Below, in pieces: positions 34,742-44,261 of a stretch of DNA of 64,000 bases. Both the position numbers and the translations under genes were made by a program. The notes beneath the pieces were generated by a model. The model had not been told where the DNA came from. It searched no databases and saw only the letters and a program-made list of their open reading frames with translations. Source of the DNA: DATBLE01 sp963734065. Its GTDB lineage: Bacteria > Actinomycetota > Thermoleophilia > Gaiellales > Gaiellaceae. Within the stretch, counting starts at the first letter, position 1. Each line of letters begins with the position of its first letter. The stretch is from NCBI GenBank assembly GCA_963734065.1, contig CAVTFN010000004.1, positions 1 through 64,000 of the forward strand. Direction: 5' to 3'.

Positions 34742-35305
34742 TCAGGCGGGCCGGTCGTCGGCCGCCTCGCGCGACACGTATTGCAGCTCGGACGATTCCT
34801 CGCGGCCGGCGCTCTCGGCTGCCTCGCTGGCGCGAGTCAGGAGTTCGTCGACCGGCGAGTCCAGGCCGGAACCTTGCGGCCCGATCTTCGCGAGCAGTGA
34901 CTGCAGGAACGCCGTCAACTTGGCCCGGGCCCGGTCCGCGAGCTCCTCGGCCTCGCGTGCCTCGCGCTCGAAGCCGCGCGTCTTCGACCTCGCCTCCTCG
35001 AGGATTGCATCCGCCTCGGCCCTCGCCTGAGCCTTCAGCTCCTCGGCTTCGCGCTCGCTCTCGGAGCGGACCCGCGATGCGACCAGGAGCGCCTCGGTGA
35101 TCTCCTTCTCGCGCTCCTCGTTGTCGGTGAGCTGCTGTTCGAGCTCGACCACACGCGTCTGAGCCTGGTTGCGCTGGGACAGTGCCGCCGCCAGGTTCGA
35201 CTTGAGCTGGCCGACGAGCTCGTCGGTGGCCGCCCGGTCGTAGCCCTTGCGGGCGGTCGGCAGCTCGATCTCGGTGCCGACTTCGATCGGGTCATCCGAC
35301 GCCAC
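34742..35305 (-). CDS. DivIVA-like coiled-coil protein
   Basis: 187 residues. The N-terminus ELPTARKGYDRAATDELVGQ has the GYDxAxVDxxL-type motif by which DivIVA proteins bind curved membrane; a long coiled coil follows (VVELEQQLTDNEEREKEITE, then EAEELKAQARAEADAILEEA). DivIVA relatives place division, polar growth or cell-wall synthesis machinery. The neighbour upstream is another coiled-coil protein with a membrane helix, which supports an envelope role. Confidence 0.78.
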   Translation of the reverse strand: MASDDPIEVGTEIELPTARKGYDRAATDELVGQLKSNLAAALSQRNQAQTRVVELEQQLTDNEEREKEITEALLVASRVRSESEREAEELKAQARAEADAILEEARSKTRGFEREAREAEELADRARAKLTAFLQSLLAKIGPQGSGLDSPVDELLTRASEAAESAGREESSELQYVSREAADDRPA

Positions 35306-35355
35306 GATCCGATTCTTCCCGTTCCGCCGCGGACCTGCAAGCAGCAGCGCAGGGA

Positions 35356-35790
35356 CTACTCGGCGCTGCTCGACCCAGATCCGGGCACTTCACCGCGGTC
35401 GGGACGGCGGACATCGGCGAGGAGATCGTGGAGCAGCGTCGTCAGATCCCGGCGGGTCTCGTCCGCCTCGCTGCTCGCGCGCGCAAGGAGTGCCCGGCGT
35501 GCGCGCTCGGCGTCCGCTGCGATCTCGGCGGCCTTGGTCTCCGCAGCCGCCACGATTGCGTCGGCCTCGCGCCGCGCATCGGCGAGAGCCCGCTCCGCGT
35601 CGCGAATCACGGCCGTCGCGCGGGGATCGCGCTCTTCTCCGGGTTCCGACGTCAGGCGGCTTTGCTCGGCACGTCTCTCAGCGGCCAAGCGTCGTCGCTT
35701 CGAGCGGCGGAACCTGACGACGAGTAGCGCCATCGACCAAACGAGCGCGATCAGGACGAGTGCAGCGCCCAGGCCAACGAGGGCGGGCAT
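35356..35790 (-). CDS. Membrane-anchored coiled-coil protein
   Basis: 144 residues from ATG 35790: an N-terminal helix (ALVGLGAALVLIALVWSMAL) and a charged coiled coil (VIRDAERALADARREADAIV, AAAETKAAEIAADAERARRA). The alanine-rich heptads resemble ATP-synthase b-type or DivIVA-linked coils. It is 50 bases upstream of the DivIVA-like gene on the same strand. Function unknown. The 250 bases between it and the first exopolysaccharide gene contain a short AT-richer stretch but no promoter I can defend. Confidence 0.6.
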   Translation of the reverse strand: MPALVGLGAALVLIALVWSMALLVVRFRRSKRRRLAAERRAEQSRLTSEPGEERDPRATAVIRDAERALADARREADAIVAAAETKAAEIAADAERARRALLARASSEADETRRDLTTLLHDLLADVRRPDRGEVPGSGSSSAE

Positions 35791-36042
35791 CACGCGCCCG
35801 CCCCGGCCGACTGCCCTTGCACAGGACGAGCGCCCACTGGCCTGATCGTAGATACCGGGATATCCGACCGCAATCGACGCCGCGCTGGGCTTCGAAGACC
35901 AATTTCTCTCTACGTTGCTAGGATGCCCCACCCCGTACAGGCTGGAGAGAGACGGGAAGGGGAGAGTAGTTCTGCGGCACAACCGAACGGTGGACGGCTG
36001 GCTGCGGCTTTGGCGCCGCCACCTAACCGAGGCGACGTACTG

Positions 36043-37650
36043 ATGGACGACGGCTCGTCGTTACACGACTATCTGGCTGTACTGCGCCGGAGGAAGTGGC
36101 TCGTCCTCCTCGCGGTCGTCGTCGTGCCCGCGGTGGCGATCGCCCTCTCGCTGCTGCAGACGCCGAAATACCAGGCTTCGGCGGAGGTTCTCCTGAGCCG
36201 GCAGAACCTCGGCGCGCTGCTGAACAACGTCAACGACCAGTCGCTGGCCGGCGACCCCGCGCGGCTCGCACAGACGCAGGCCGACCTCGCGCAGGCCCCC
36301 GAGGTCGCCCGCCGCACCCTCGCTCTCGCGGGGATCAAGAACATGAGCCCCGCGCAGTTCCTGGCGACCTCCGGCGTCGCCGCGAAGAGCGACGCCGACC
36401 TGCTCGTCTTCACTGTCCGGAACCGCTACCCATCGCTGACCCAGCGTCTGGCCACGCACTACGCGCGGGCGTACATCGCCTACCGCGGCGAGCTCGACAC
36501 CGCCGCGCTCACCCGTGCACGCCAGGAGGTCCTCGATCGGATCCGCACGCTCGAGAAATCGGGCGACCGGAGCTCTGCGCTCCACGCGAGCCTCGTCGAC
36601 AAGGAGCAGCAGCTGGCGACCATGGAGGCGCTCCAGACGTCGAACGCGTCTCTCATCAAGCCTGCGCAGGGTGCCGCGCAGATCCAGCCGCGACCGACCC
36701 GTAACGGCGCGCTGGGGCTCGCCCTCGGGCTCATGCTCGGGGTAGGACTGGCTTTCCTGTTCGAAGCGCTCGACACGCGCGTCCGGACTGCCGACGGCGT
36801 GGCTCGCCGGCTCGGCCTGCCGGTTCTGGCCCAGATCCCTCAGCCGCCCCGGCAGCTTCGTAGTGCAGGCCGACTCGCGATGGTCGACGGGCCTAAGTCG
36901 ATCTACGCCGAGCCCTACCGCATCCTGAGGACCAACCTCGACCTAGCCACGCTCGGCAGCACTGCGAAGACATTCATGGTCACGAGCGCGGTCGAAGGCG
37001 AGGGCAAGTCGACAACGGTCGCCAACCTCGCCGTCGCCGCCGCTCTTGCAGGGCAAGACGTCATTCTGGTCGACCTCGACCTCCGCCATCCGTATGTCAG
37101 CACTCTCTTCCCCGAGGTGGGTCCATATGGATTGACCGACGTCGCCTCCAGCCGGACCACGATCGGCGAGGCCCTGACCCCGATCTTCCTGGAGCCGGAG
37201 CCGCACCGCGGCCGGACCGACGCGGACGGGTCGAGTTCCAACGGATCAGGGCATCACGCAAGGCTCCGAGTGCTCTCAACAGGGACACCGCCCCCGAATC
37301 CCGGCGAGTTCATCAACAGCGCGTCGGTCGAACAGGTCTTGGCTGATCTCTCGGCTCGTTCGGACATCGTCCTGATCGACTCGGCTCCAATGCTAGGGAT
37401 CGGAGACGCCCTCACGCTCGCATCGAAGGTCGACGCACTGCTCCTGGTCACTCGGCTCAACCTCGTGCGCAGGCCGATGCTGCGCGAGCTCGAGCGGGCG
37501 CTGACGAACTGCCAGGCAACGCCGCTCGGAATCGTGGTCACCGGCGCCACCGCCTCCTCCGCCTACGGCAACGCGTACGGCTACGAGCTGCCTCGGCTGA
37601 GCGAAGAGAAATCGGAAACGCCCGCCCGCGCCGGCCGGCACCTCACGTGA
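36043..37650 (+). CDS. Wzz/BY-kinase: chain-length regulator and tyrosine autokinase
   Basis: About 535 residues from ATG 36043; an in-frame ATG at 35923 would add 40 weakly structured residues. N-terminal Wzz domain: helix WLVLLAVVVVPAVAIALSLL, a periplasmic coiled region and a second helix ALGLALGLMLGVGLAFLFEA. Cytoplasmic BY-kinase: Walker A SAVEGEGKSTTVANLA, A' DVILVDLDLRHP and B DIVLIDSAPMLG. The C-terminus has a Tyr cluster (SAYGNAYGYELPR) for autophosphorylation. It sets polymer length and export in Wzy-type exopolysaccharide synthesis and heads a tight operon. Confidence 0.9.
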   Translation: MDDGSSLHDYLAVLRRRKWLVLLAVVVVPAVAIALSLLQTPKYQASAEVLLSRQNLGALLNNVNDQSLAGDPARLAQTQADLAQAPEVARRTLALAGIKNMSPAQFLATSGVAAKSDADLLVFTVRNRYPSLTQRLATHYARAYIAYRGELDTAALTRARQEVLDRIRTLEKSGDRSSALHASLVDKEQQLATMEALQTSNASLIKPAQGAAQIQPRPTRNGALGLALGLMLGVGLAFLFEALDTRVRTADGVARRLGLPVLAQIPQPPRQLRSAGRLAMVDGPKSIYAEPYRILRTNLDLATLGSTAKTFMVTSAVEGEGKSTTVANLAVAAALAGQDVILVDLDLRHPYVSTLFPEVGPYGLTDVASSRTTIGEALTPIFLEPEPHRGRTDADGSSSNGSGHHARLRVLSTGTPPPNPGEFINSASVEQVLADLSARSDIVLIDSAPMLGIGDALTLASKVDALLLVTRLNLVRRPMLRELERALTNCQATPLGIVVTGATASSAYGNAYGYELPRLSEEKSETPARAGRHLT

Positions 37651-39167
37651 GCGTCGCGCAGAAAGATCACCCCCCGAACCGGTTGCTCGCAATCTCCGAA
37701 CCGGACGGCAACGGCTATCGCGCTGCCTCATCCGCCAACAACAGCCGTCGTGCCCACGTGGTCCTGCGAAGCCTTGTCTGCGCGGATGCGTGCGCAGTCG
37801 TGGCCGCATTCCTCCTTGCTCACATCGCGTCAGACCGCGCCGCGGGGTGGACCGAGGCCTTGCTTCTCCTCAGCCTGGTGCCGACCTGGCTGATCCTCGA
37901 GTACGTACACGGGATGTATCGAAGGGACATCGGCTGGGTCGACCACACGACACCCGACGAGTTCGGTCGCCTGCTGCACGTCGCGACGGTCGGAGCGTGG
38001 CTGTTCTGGCTCGGAGCCTGGGCAGCCGGCCTTGGGCCGAGCCTCGTCGACGTCCTCGTCTTCTGGTCGTTCGCACTCGTCCTCACTGCACTCGGAAGAG
38101 CCGCGGCGCGAGCGATTTCCCGCCGCCGGCCCGAGTACCGGCAGCGAGCGTTGATCGTCGGAGCGGGAACAGCGGGCACGCTCGTCGCGACCAAGCTGCG
38201 GAACCACTCCGAGTATGCGATCGACGTCATGGGTTTCGTCGACGACGACGGCTTTCGCGAACCTCCGACTCGGGACGACGCGCCAATTCTCGGCGCGTTG
38301 AGCGACCTGGAGGCGATCGTTCTCTCCCTCGGGGTCGATCGGGTGATCTTCGCCTTCTCGTACGAGCGGGACGAGCGTCTGCTCGACCTCGCCCTGCGCC
38401 TGCGCCGGATGTCGGTCCAGGTCGACATCGTTCCGAGGCTGTTTGAGATGCTGAGTCCCGAGATCGAGGTCCACTCGGTCGAAGGCCTACCTCTGGTCGG
38501 ACTGCGACCCATCTCGTCCGGCCACCACGTGCGCGTCAAGCGCGTGGTCGACACCTTGCTCGCAGCCGTCGGGCTGGTGCTGCTCGCGCCGCTCCTCCTC
38601 GTGGTGGCCGCCCTCGTCAGGCTGGATTCCCGCGGACCCGTCTTCTACCGGAGCCTCAGGGTCGGCGCGGACGGCGCACCCTTCGGTCTCCTCAAGTTCC
38701 GCACGATGCGGCACGAGGCCGAGCGCGAACTCGAGCGTCTGATGCGGGACGAGGAATTCAGGAAGGAGTACGCCCGCACCCACAAGGTCCGCAACGACCC
38801 ACGCATCACACGCGTGGGGAGACTGCTCAGGCGGACATCCCTCGACGAGATTCCGCAAGTTCTGAACATCCTGCGCGGCGAGTTGAGCCTGGTCGGCCCC
38901 CGTCCGATCACGACCCGCGAATACGGATTCGTCCAGCAGAGCGAGCGTGCCGGCGGGCCGTGGTCGGGGCCGCGCGGCTACTGGCAGATTCCCGGGCTCC
39001 GACCGGGCCTGACCGGGCTCTGGCAGATCAACGGCCGGTCGTCGATCTCCTACGACGAGCGCGTCCGACTCGACAAGCTCTACGCGGCCAACTGGTCGCT
39101 CGGCCTCGACTTCCTGATCATGGCCAAGACGCTGCGGAGCCTCGTTACGAGCCCCGGCGCCTACTGA
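37647..39167 (+). CDS. Initiating polyprenyl phosphoglycosyltransferase
   Basis: 506 residues starting at GTG 37647, overlapping the kinase stop. The N-terminal half has four or five membrane helices and a CoA-binding-like Rossmann region (RALIVGAGTAGTLVATKLRN). The C-terminal half is the bacterial sugar transferase domain: KRVVDTLLAAVGLVLLAPLL, FYRSLRVGADGAPFGLLKFR, LRRTSLDEIPQVLNILRGEL, LVGPRPI. It moves the first sugar-1-phosphate from a nucleotide sugar to undecaprenyl phosphate at the inner membrane. Confidence 0.93.
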   Translation: MSVAQKDHPPNRLLAISEPDGNGYRAASSANNSRRAHVVLRSLVCADACAVVAAFLLAHIASDRAAGWTEALLLLSLVPTWLILEYVHGMYRRDIGWVDHTTPDEFGRLLHVATVGAWLFWLGAWAAGLGPSLVDVLVFWSFALVLTALGRAAARAISRRRPEYRQRALIVGAGTAGTLVATKLRNHSEYAIDVMGFVDDDGFREPPTRDDAPILGALSDLEAIVLSLGVDRVIFAFSYERDERLLDLALRLRRMSVQVDIVPRLFEMLSPEIEVHSVEGLPLVGLRPISSGHHVRVKRVVDTLLAAVGLVLLAPLLLVVAALVRLDSRGPVFYRSLRVGADGAPFGLLKFRTMRHEAERELERLMRDEEFRKEYARTHKVRNDPRITRVGRLLRRTSLDEIPQVLNILRGELSLVGPRPITTREYGFVQQSERAGGPWSGPRGYWQIPGLRPGLTGLWQINGRSSISYDERVRLDKLYAANWSLGLDFLIMAKTLRSLVTSPGAY

Positions 39168-39229
39168 CCGACGTCCATGAAGCGAGAAACGACCGCCCAG
39201 CGTTGGACGTACCGGCGAACGGTTCACCA

Positions 39230-40759
39230 ATGAACGTGATCCAAGACCGTGGACATGCTCCTCTGCACCGCAGGCGCGTCCTGACGCCGACGAGGGGCGG
39301 ATTCGTCATCCACACGACGGCACAAGCCTCCGTCGTAGCTCTGACTGCATTGACCGGAGCGATGGTCGCCTCCGGCATGTCAGGTGACGTCCTGGCCGCC
39401 ATGGTGGGCGTCGTTGTACTGGTCGCTGTCGCTCATCGGCCAGAGGTCGGAGCCTTGCTCTTTGTCTGCGCTGCGACCGCCGTTCCGCACCATGTCCTCT
39501 TCGATCGCGGAGTTCCCGCCTTTGGCGGAGCGCTCAAGGTCACCGACATGCTGTTGCTCGCAACTCTCGCATCGTGGCTCGCGCATGCCGCGCTCGTGCG
39601 CGGCACTGTGCGGATGCCCTCCCGAGCCACCACGTTTCTCGTGGTGTTCGGGATTGCGATCGCCATCCTGAGCATCGGGACTGCGAACGGGCATGGAACG
39701 CCTACTCATCTCTCCCTCTTCGAGCTCCGCCCGCTGCTCTCGTTCTTACTGATCTTTCCGATTGTCAGCGGCGTCCGCTCTCTTCGAGAGGCCGAGCTCG
39801 GCGTCACTCTCTATCTCGTGGCCGCCTCCGTTGCATGCCTGATCACTGTCTGGCGCTACGCCCACGGCGAGGGGAGTGCTGCTTCGTACACCAGTGGCGC
39901 AATCCGGGTTATCGACAGCGTGCTCTTGATTTCCGCGATGCTGGCGGGCATCTGGGCTGTCGTGCTGGTGCCCACGACCAGAAAGCCCTTGACGGTCGCT
40001 CTGCTATCGGCGCTCGTGATTCTCTCGCTCGCCGCGCTGTTCTTCACCTTCCAGAGGACTGCGTGGGTGGCGTTCCTCGCGGCGCTCGCCCTACTCCTCC
40101 ACCGTATTGCGCCCGGTCTGCGTCTCCGACTTGCGGTAAGAGCGCTTCCGGCGCTCGTCGTAGCGATGGTCGCTGTGCTCGCGGTAAATGCCGGCGCGAG
40201 CAAATCGGCTCGAGATCCACTGCACTCTGCCCTGACACGGCTAACGTCGGTCGCGGACTTCAACAAGGACGTCTCAGGTCGCTACCGCATCGCCGAGTGG
40301 AAAGCAGCCGGCGCAGCGATCGAGCGCCACCCTCTGACCGGGATCGGGCTAGGAAACACGATCACCTTCTGGAGTCCGATGTACTCGCCGACCACGCACT
40401 TGAACGGCGGGATCACGACCACCTCGTACATCCACAACAGTTACATCTGGTTCGCGCTGAAAGTGGGGCTCGTCGGTGCGTTCGCATTCGTGGCGCTCCT
40501 CCTGCTCCAGGCGAAGCGCGCCTGGACGGCACTGAGGGAGAGATCGGATCCTCGGCGTCAGCGACTGCTCCTCGGCGCTTTCGCCACTCTCGTCGCGCTT
40601 CTCGTCGTGTCCCTGGCCGGCCCGCACCTCAGCGGGGACTCCTCGACGGCGTACCTCGCGGCGGTGATCGCGCTGATCGAGCTTGTGCCGCTCCTTCCCG
40701 ACGAGCGGGGAGGCCGCCCACCGCGCCTCGACCCTGACCGGCAGCTCTGGCCGGCATGA
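39230..40759 (+). CDS. O-antigen ligase/Wzy polymerase family protein
   Basis: 509 residues from ATG 39230, with about 11 hydrophobic helices and one long outside loop (after RIAEWKAAGAAIERHPLTGI) followed by GLGNTITFWSPMYSP and SYIHNSYIWFALKVGLVGAF, the HNxYxxxxxxxG pattern of O-antigen ligase and polymerase proteins. In this context it is most likely the Wzy polymerase that joins lipid-linked repeat units outside the membrane. Its TGA overlaps the ATG of the next glycosyltransferase gene. Confidence 0.85.
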   Translation: MNVIQDRGHAPLHRRRVLTPTRGGFVIHTTAQASVVALTALTGAMVASGMSGDVLAAMVGVVVLVAVAHRPEVGALLFVCAATAVPHHVLFDRGVPAFGGALKVTDMLLLATLASWLAHAALVRGTVRMPSRATTFLVVFGIAIAILSIGTANGHGTPTHLSLFELRPLLSFLLIFPIVSGVRSLREAELGVTLYLVAASVACLITVWRYAHGEGSAASYTSGAIRVIDSVLLISAMLAGIWAVVLVPTTRKPLTVALLSALVILSLAALFFTFQRTAWVAFLAALALLLHRIAPGLRLRLAVRALPALVVAMVAVLAVNAGASKSARDPLHSALTRLTSVADFNKDVSGRYRIAEWKAAGAAIERHPLTGIGLGNTITFWSPMYSPTTHLNGGITTTSYIHNSYIWFALKVGLVGAFAFVALLLLQAKRAWTALRERSDPRRQRLLLGAFATLVALLVVSLAGPHLSGDSSTAYLAAVIALIELVPLLPDERGGRPPRLDPDRQLWPA

Positions 40760-41910
40760 AGCTCCTGCTTTTCGACTGGCACGGAGACGGTCACCACGGC
40801 GTCTACATGGAACGGGCGTCTGAGGCGCTGGCCCCATGCTGCGATGTAGTGCTGGCGGGCCCGGACGACGTCCTTGACCGGTTGAGTGGACTCGACGTCG
40901 AAGTCTTCCCGCTCGGCGATGCTCGACCAGCGCCGGAAGGACGTTCTCACGAGGATGAGTTGATTGCTCGAGAGTGGTCGCTCCTTGAGCGCGCAGTCAC
41001 AACCAGCAGGGCCGATTGTGTACTCCACTTGTACTCGGACCCGCTGATAGGGCACCTACCCGAGGCGCCGACGCTTGGAATCCCGACCGCGATCACCCTC
41101 TTCTACCCTCGCTGGCATTACCCCTGGACCTATCGCACCTTTCTGGTCCCACGTGATGCCACCAAGGCTCTTCTCCTCGAGCGGGCGCTCGCGAAATGGC
41201 GTTCGAGAAGTGATTCGCTTGCCGTCTTTTCGCTCGACGAGGCAGCTGTCACACGCTGGAACAGAGGTTCCGGGGCGCCGGCTTTCTGGTTCCCCGAGCC
41301 GCCGGTCCCCGAGATGAACCAGATGGAGACTGCTGAGCGAAAGGGCTGCGTGCTGTATGGCGCCCTTGCCCCGAGAAAGGGCATCGATCGGCTCGCGGCG
41401 GCGCTTTCCCATGGTTCAGGGGTGCTGCACGCTGTGCTCGCAGGCTCGGTCGAGGCCGGCTACGCCGACGAGCTCGACCGCCTCGTCGACCTGATGCGAG
41501 CAGGCGGCGCCACTGTTGTAGTTCGCGGGTGGACGCATCACGAGATCGAGGGCCTCCAGCTCCTGGCGCGAGCCCGGTGCGCAGTCCTTCCCTACCACCG
41601 CCACTCCGGCATGTCGCGGGTGCTCGTAGAGGCGGCCGCGGTCGGTACCCCGGTCCTGGTTCACGACCACGGGCTCATCGCGGCACTCGTCAAGCGGCAT
41701 GGCATCGGAATAGCGGCCGACTGTGGCGACGCAGACGCGTTCCGGAAAGCCATTCACGCGCTATGCCGCGACGGCGCGACGGACCGCTACCGGCCGGCCT
41801 TGCGAAATTTCGCGGCTCGATATAGCCATGATCGATTCGCAGCCGCGCTGCGTGCACCATTTCGTTTCGACGTCGAGGCGGCGACCGCGCTGGTGGAGGC
41901 GGGACGATGA
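40756..41910 (+). CDS. GT4 glycosyltransferase
   Basis: 384 residues with a GT-B fold: N-terminal LLLFDWHGDGHHGVYMERAS and a C-terminal donor domain (VLYGALAPRKGIDRLAAALS, VVVRGWTHHEIEGLQLLARA, PYHRHSGMSRVLVEAAAVGT). The usual EX7E appears as GMSRVLVEAAA, with the first Glu replaced. The donor sugar cannot be read. It overlaps both neighbours by ATGA, so translation is coupled through the operon. Confidence 0.85.
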   Translation: MKLLLFDWHGDGHHGVYMERASEALAPCCDVVLAGPDDVLDRLSGLDVEVFPLGDARPAPEGRSHEDELIAREWSLLERAVTTSRADCVLHLYSDPLIGHLPEAPTLGIPTAITLFYPRWHYPWTYRTFLVPRDATKALLLERALAKWRSRSDSLAVFSLDEAAVTRWNRGSGAPAFWFPEPPVPEMNQMETAERKGCVLYGALAPRKGIDRLAAALSHGSGVLHAVLAGSVEAGYADELDRLVDLMRAGGATVVVRGWTHHEIEGLQLLARARCAVLPYHRHSGMSRVLVEAAAVGTPVLVHDHGLIAALVKRHGIGIAADCGDADAFRKAIHALCRDGATDRYRPALRNFAARYSHDRFAAALRAPFRFDVEAATALVEAGR

Positions 41911-43010
41911 GCACTGTCCTCGTCACCGGGGCCGCCGGCCTCGTCGGCTCCGAGGCGGTCCGGCGCTTTCATTCGCTCGGATGGAATGTCGTCGGAGTGG
42001 ACAACGACATGCGTGGCCGCCTATTCGGTGCGCAAGCCTCGACCGCATGGATGGCGGAGCGCCTACAACGGACCCTCGAGGACTATCGGCACGAGTCGAT
42101 CGACATCCGGGACCGGGAGAGGATGTTCGCCCTCGTCCGCTCGATCTCGCCCGATCTCGCTCTCGTCATCCACGCGGCAGCTCAGCCGTCCCATGACTGG
42201 GCCGCCCGTGACCCCCTTGCGGACTTTGCCGTGAATGCGCAGGCGACGCTCATGCTGCTGGAGGCGGTCCGAAGACACGCTCCTGAGGCGGTGTTCATTT
42301 TCACCTCCACGAACAAGGTCTACGGCGATGCGCCGAACCGCTTGCCGCTGGTCGAGCTCGAGACTCGGTACGAGCTTCCAGAAGCGCACGACTGGTGGCA
42401 GGGGATTCCCGAATCTCTGTCGATCGACCAGAGCCTCCACAGCCTCTTCGGAGTCTCGAAGGCGTCCGCAGACCTGCTCGTGCAGGAGTACGGGAGGTAC
42501 TTCGGCCTGAGAACGATCACGTTGCGCGGCGGCTGCCTCACAGGGCCGGGGCACGCCGGCACCGAACTCCACGGCTTTCTGGCCTACCTGATGAAGTGCA
42601 CGGTCACGGGAACCCCGTACAGGGTCCTCGGCTACAAGGGCAAACAGGTTCGCGACAACATCCACAGCTCGGACCTGGTGAGTGCCTTCGAATGCGTGGC
42701 CCGCTCGCCACGCACTGCTGCGGTCTACAACATCGGCGGGGGCCGAGACGTGAACTGTTCCGTCCTCGAGGCCATCTCCATCTGCGAGGAGATCGCAGAT
42801 CGCGAGCTTGTCTGGGAGTACGTGGACGAGAACAGGATCGGCGATCACCTGTGGTGGATCAGTGACATCAGCGCGTTCCGGACCGATTATCCCGACTGGT
42901 CGCCGCGATACGACCTGCGGGGGATCCTCGAGGAGATTCACGAGCACAGCGCCGAGCGCTGGCGAGTCGATCGCGCCGGCGCCCGACTCTCGCGGGGCCG
43001 GTCCGCATGA
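41907..43010 (+). CDS. SDR sugar-nucleotide epimerase, CDP-paratose 2-epimerase-like
   Basis: 367 residues: TVLVTGAAGLVGSEAVRRFH (NAD site), VIHAAAQPSHDWAARDPLAD, FIFTSTNKVYGDAPNRLPLV and SLHSLFGVSKASADLLVQEY. The AAQPSHDWA segment and the overall length match the CDP-tyvelose/paratose 2-epimerase group. The catalytic YxxxK reads FGVSK, so Tyr is Phe; I recall the same change in a subgroup of related actinobacterial and cyanobacterial proteins, so activity may differ rather than be lost. It probably makes an unusual hexose for the polymer. Confidence 0.8.
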   Translation: MSTVLVTGAAGLVGSEAVRRFHSLGWNVVGVDNDMRGRLFGAQASTAWMAERLQRTLEDYRHESIDIRDRERMFALVRSISPDLALVIHAAAQPSHDWAARDPLADFAVNAQATLMLLEAVRRHAPEAVFIFTSTNKVYGDAPNRLPLVELETRYELPEAHDWWQGIPESLSIDQSLHSLFGVSKASADLLVQEYGRYFGLRTITLRGGCLTGPGHAGTELHGFLAYLMKCTVTGTPYRVLGYKGKQVRDNIHSSDLVSAFECVARSPRTAAVYNIGGGRDVNCSVLEAISICEEIADRELVWEYVDENRIGDHLWWISDISAFRTDYPDWSPRYDLRGILEEIHEHSAERWRVDRAGARLSRGRSA

Positions 43011-44254
43011 GGTGTCTCCTGCTCACGCCTTTCGTTCCCTATCCGCCGGTCGACGGTGGGCGCGTTCGCATTCTCGGGCTGCTCGACGCGCTGGCCGCTC
43101 GATGCGACGTCGACGTCCTCTCACTCGCCCGCGAGGAGGGAGACCTCCAAGCGCTGGCCGGCGCTCAGGAAGCAGGGCCATGCAGTCGAAGCTGTCATTC
43201 GAGGAGAAGCCTTCACCGGTCCCATCGCCCGCGACCGTCGGTCGCGGCGCCTCTCTGTACCTGGCGAAGTATCGGCTCGCGAGCCTTTCCAACCGCACTG
43301 GCCGCTCGCCTCGAGAGCACGCCGTACGACATGGTCCAGTGTGAGTACCCGTACACGGGCCAGTTTCGTTCGCAGCCCCACGAACGAATGCGGCGTGGGT
43401 GCTCGACGCACACAACGTCGAGCACTGCGTCAGCCGACGGCTCGAACGACTCTCCGAACTGGGCAACGGGCCGGGCAACCGGCCCGTGTACCGCCTCTAC
43501 TCGCGACGAGAAACAGCAGCGCGACTCCGCGAGGAGGTCAGCATTTGTCGCTCGATGGACGCCGTCGTCACCGTGTCCGAGGTCGATGCCTCGGCGCTCG
43601 CCGAAGGCCGTCCCAGGGCTCGATACCATCAGCCGTCCCCAACGGAGTCGACCTCGAGCGCCTGACCCCGAATATGGAGTGCGAAAGCACTCGCCCACCG
43701 GTCTGTTCGTCGGGAAACTCGACTATCGCCCCAACGTCGACGGCTTGCGGTGGTTCACGCACTCGATCCTTCCGCGTATCCTCGAGGCGAGATCCCGGAG
43801 TTCGAGCTCATCGTCGCCGGAAGCGGAGATCCACGCGGAGCTCGCATCCGTACTCCAGAGCCCACGCAATCCGATTCGTCGGGCTAGTCGACGGACGTCC
43901 TCCCACTATCTCCAGGAGGCCTGGGTCATCGTCGCGCCGCTGCGCGCTGGGAGCGGGACGAGGCTCAAGATCCTGGAAGCACTCGCAGCCGGGCGTGCCG
44001 TGGTCACAACCCCAATTGGGCACGAGGGCCTCGAGACCATCGCGGAGGAGCACTGCTCGTGGCTTCAGATGCCGACTGGCTTTGCGGACAGCGTCGTTCG
44101 CCTGTGTCGAGATCGCACGCTCCGCCTGCGCTTCGGCCGCGCGGGGCGCGAGGTTGTCGAACGATCCTACGGCTGGAGCCACTCCGCAGGAAGTGCTGGT
44201 GAACTTGTATGGCGAGCTTGCGGCCAGAAGCCCGGTGGTGCAATGACGTCATAA
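43007..44254 (+). CDS. GT4 glycosyltransferase, multiply frameshifted
   Basis: Starts by ATGA overlap with the epimerase. The N-terminus is canonical (CLLLTPFVPYPPVDGGRVRI, then LGLLDALAARCDVDVLSL). Breaks occur near 43160, 43260, 43310, 43400, 43625, 43680 and 43790. Reading on gives LDAHNVEHCVSRRLERLSEL, VPNGVDLERL, TGLFVGKLDYRPNVDGLRWF, AWVIVAPLRAGSGTRLKILE and ALAAGRAVVTTPIGHEGLET. All domains of a GT4 enzyme of about 410 residues are present, so the intact gene was probably functional. Confidence 0.8.
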   Translation: MRCLLLTPFVPYPPVDGGRVRILGLLDALAARCDVDVLSLAREEGDLQALAGAQEAGPCSRSCHSRRSLHRSHRPRPSVAAPLCTWRSIGSRAFPTALAARLESTPYDMVQCEYPYTGQFRSQPHERMRRGCSTHTTSSTASADGSNDSPNWATGRATGPCTASTRDEKQQRDSARRSAFVARWTPSSPCPRSMPRRSPKAVPGLDTISRPQRSRPRAPDPEYGVRKHSPTGLFVGKLDYRPNVDGLRWFTHSILPRILEARSRSSSSSSPEAEIHAELASVLQSPRNPIRRASRRTSSHYLQEAWVIVAPLRAGSGTRLKILEALAAGRAVVTTPIGHEGLETIAEEHCSWLQMPTGFADSVVRLCRDRTLRLRFGRAGREVVERSYGWSHSAGSAGELVWRACGQKPGGAMTS

Positions 44255-44261
44255 TCTCGAG

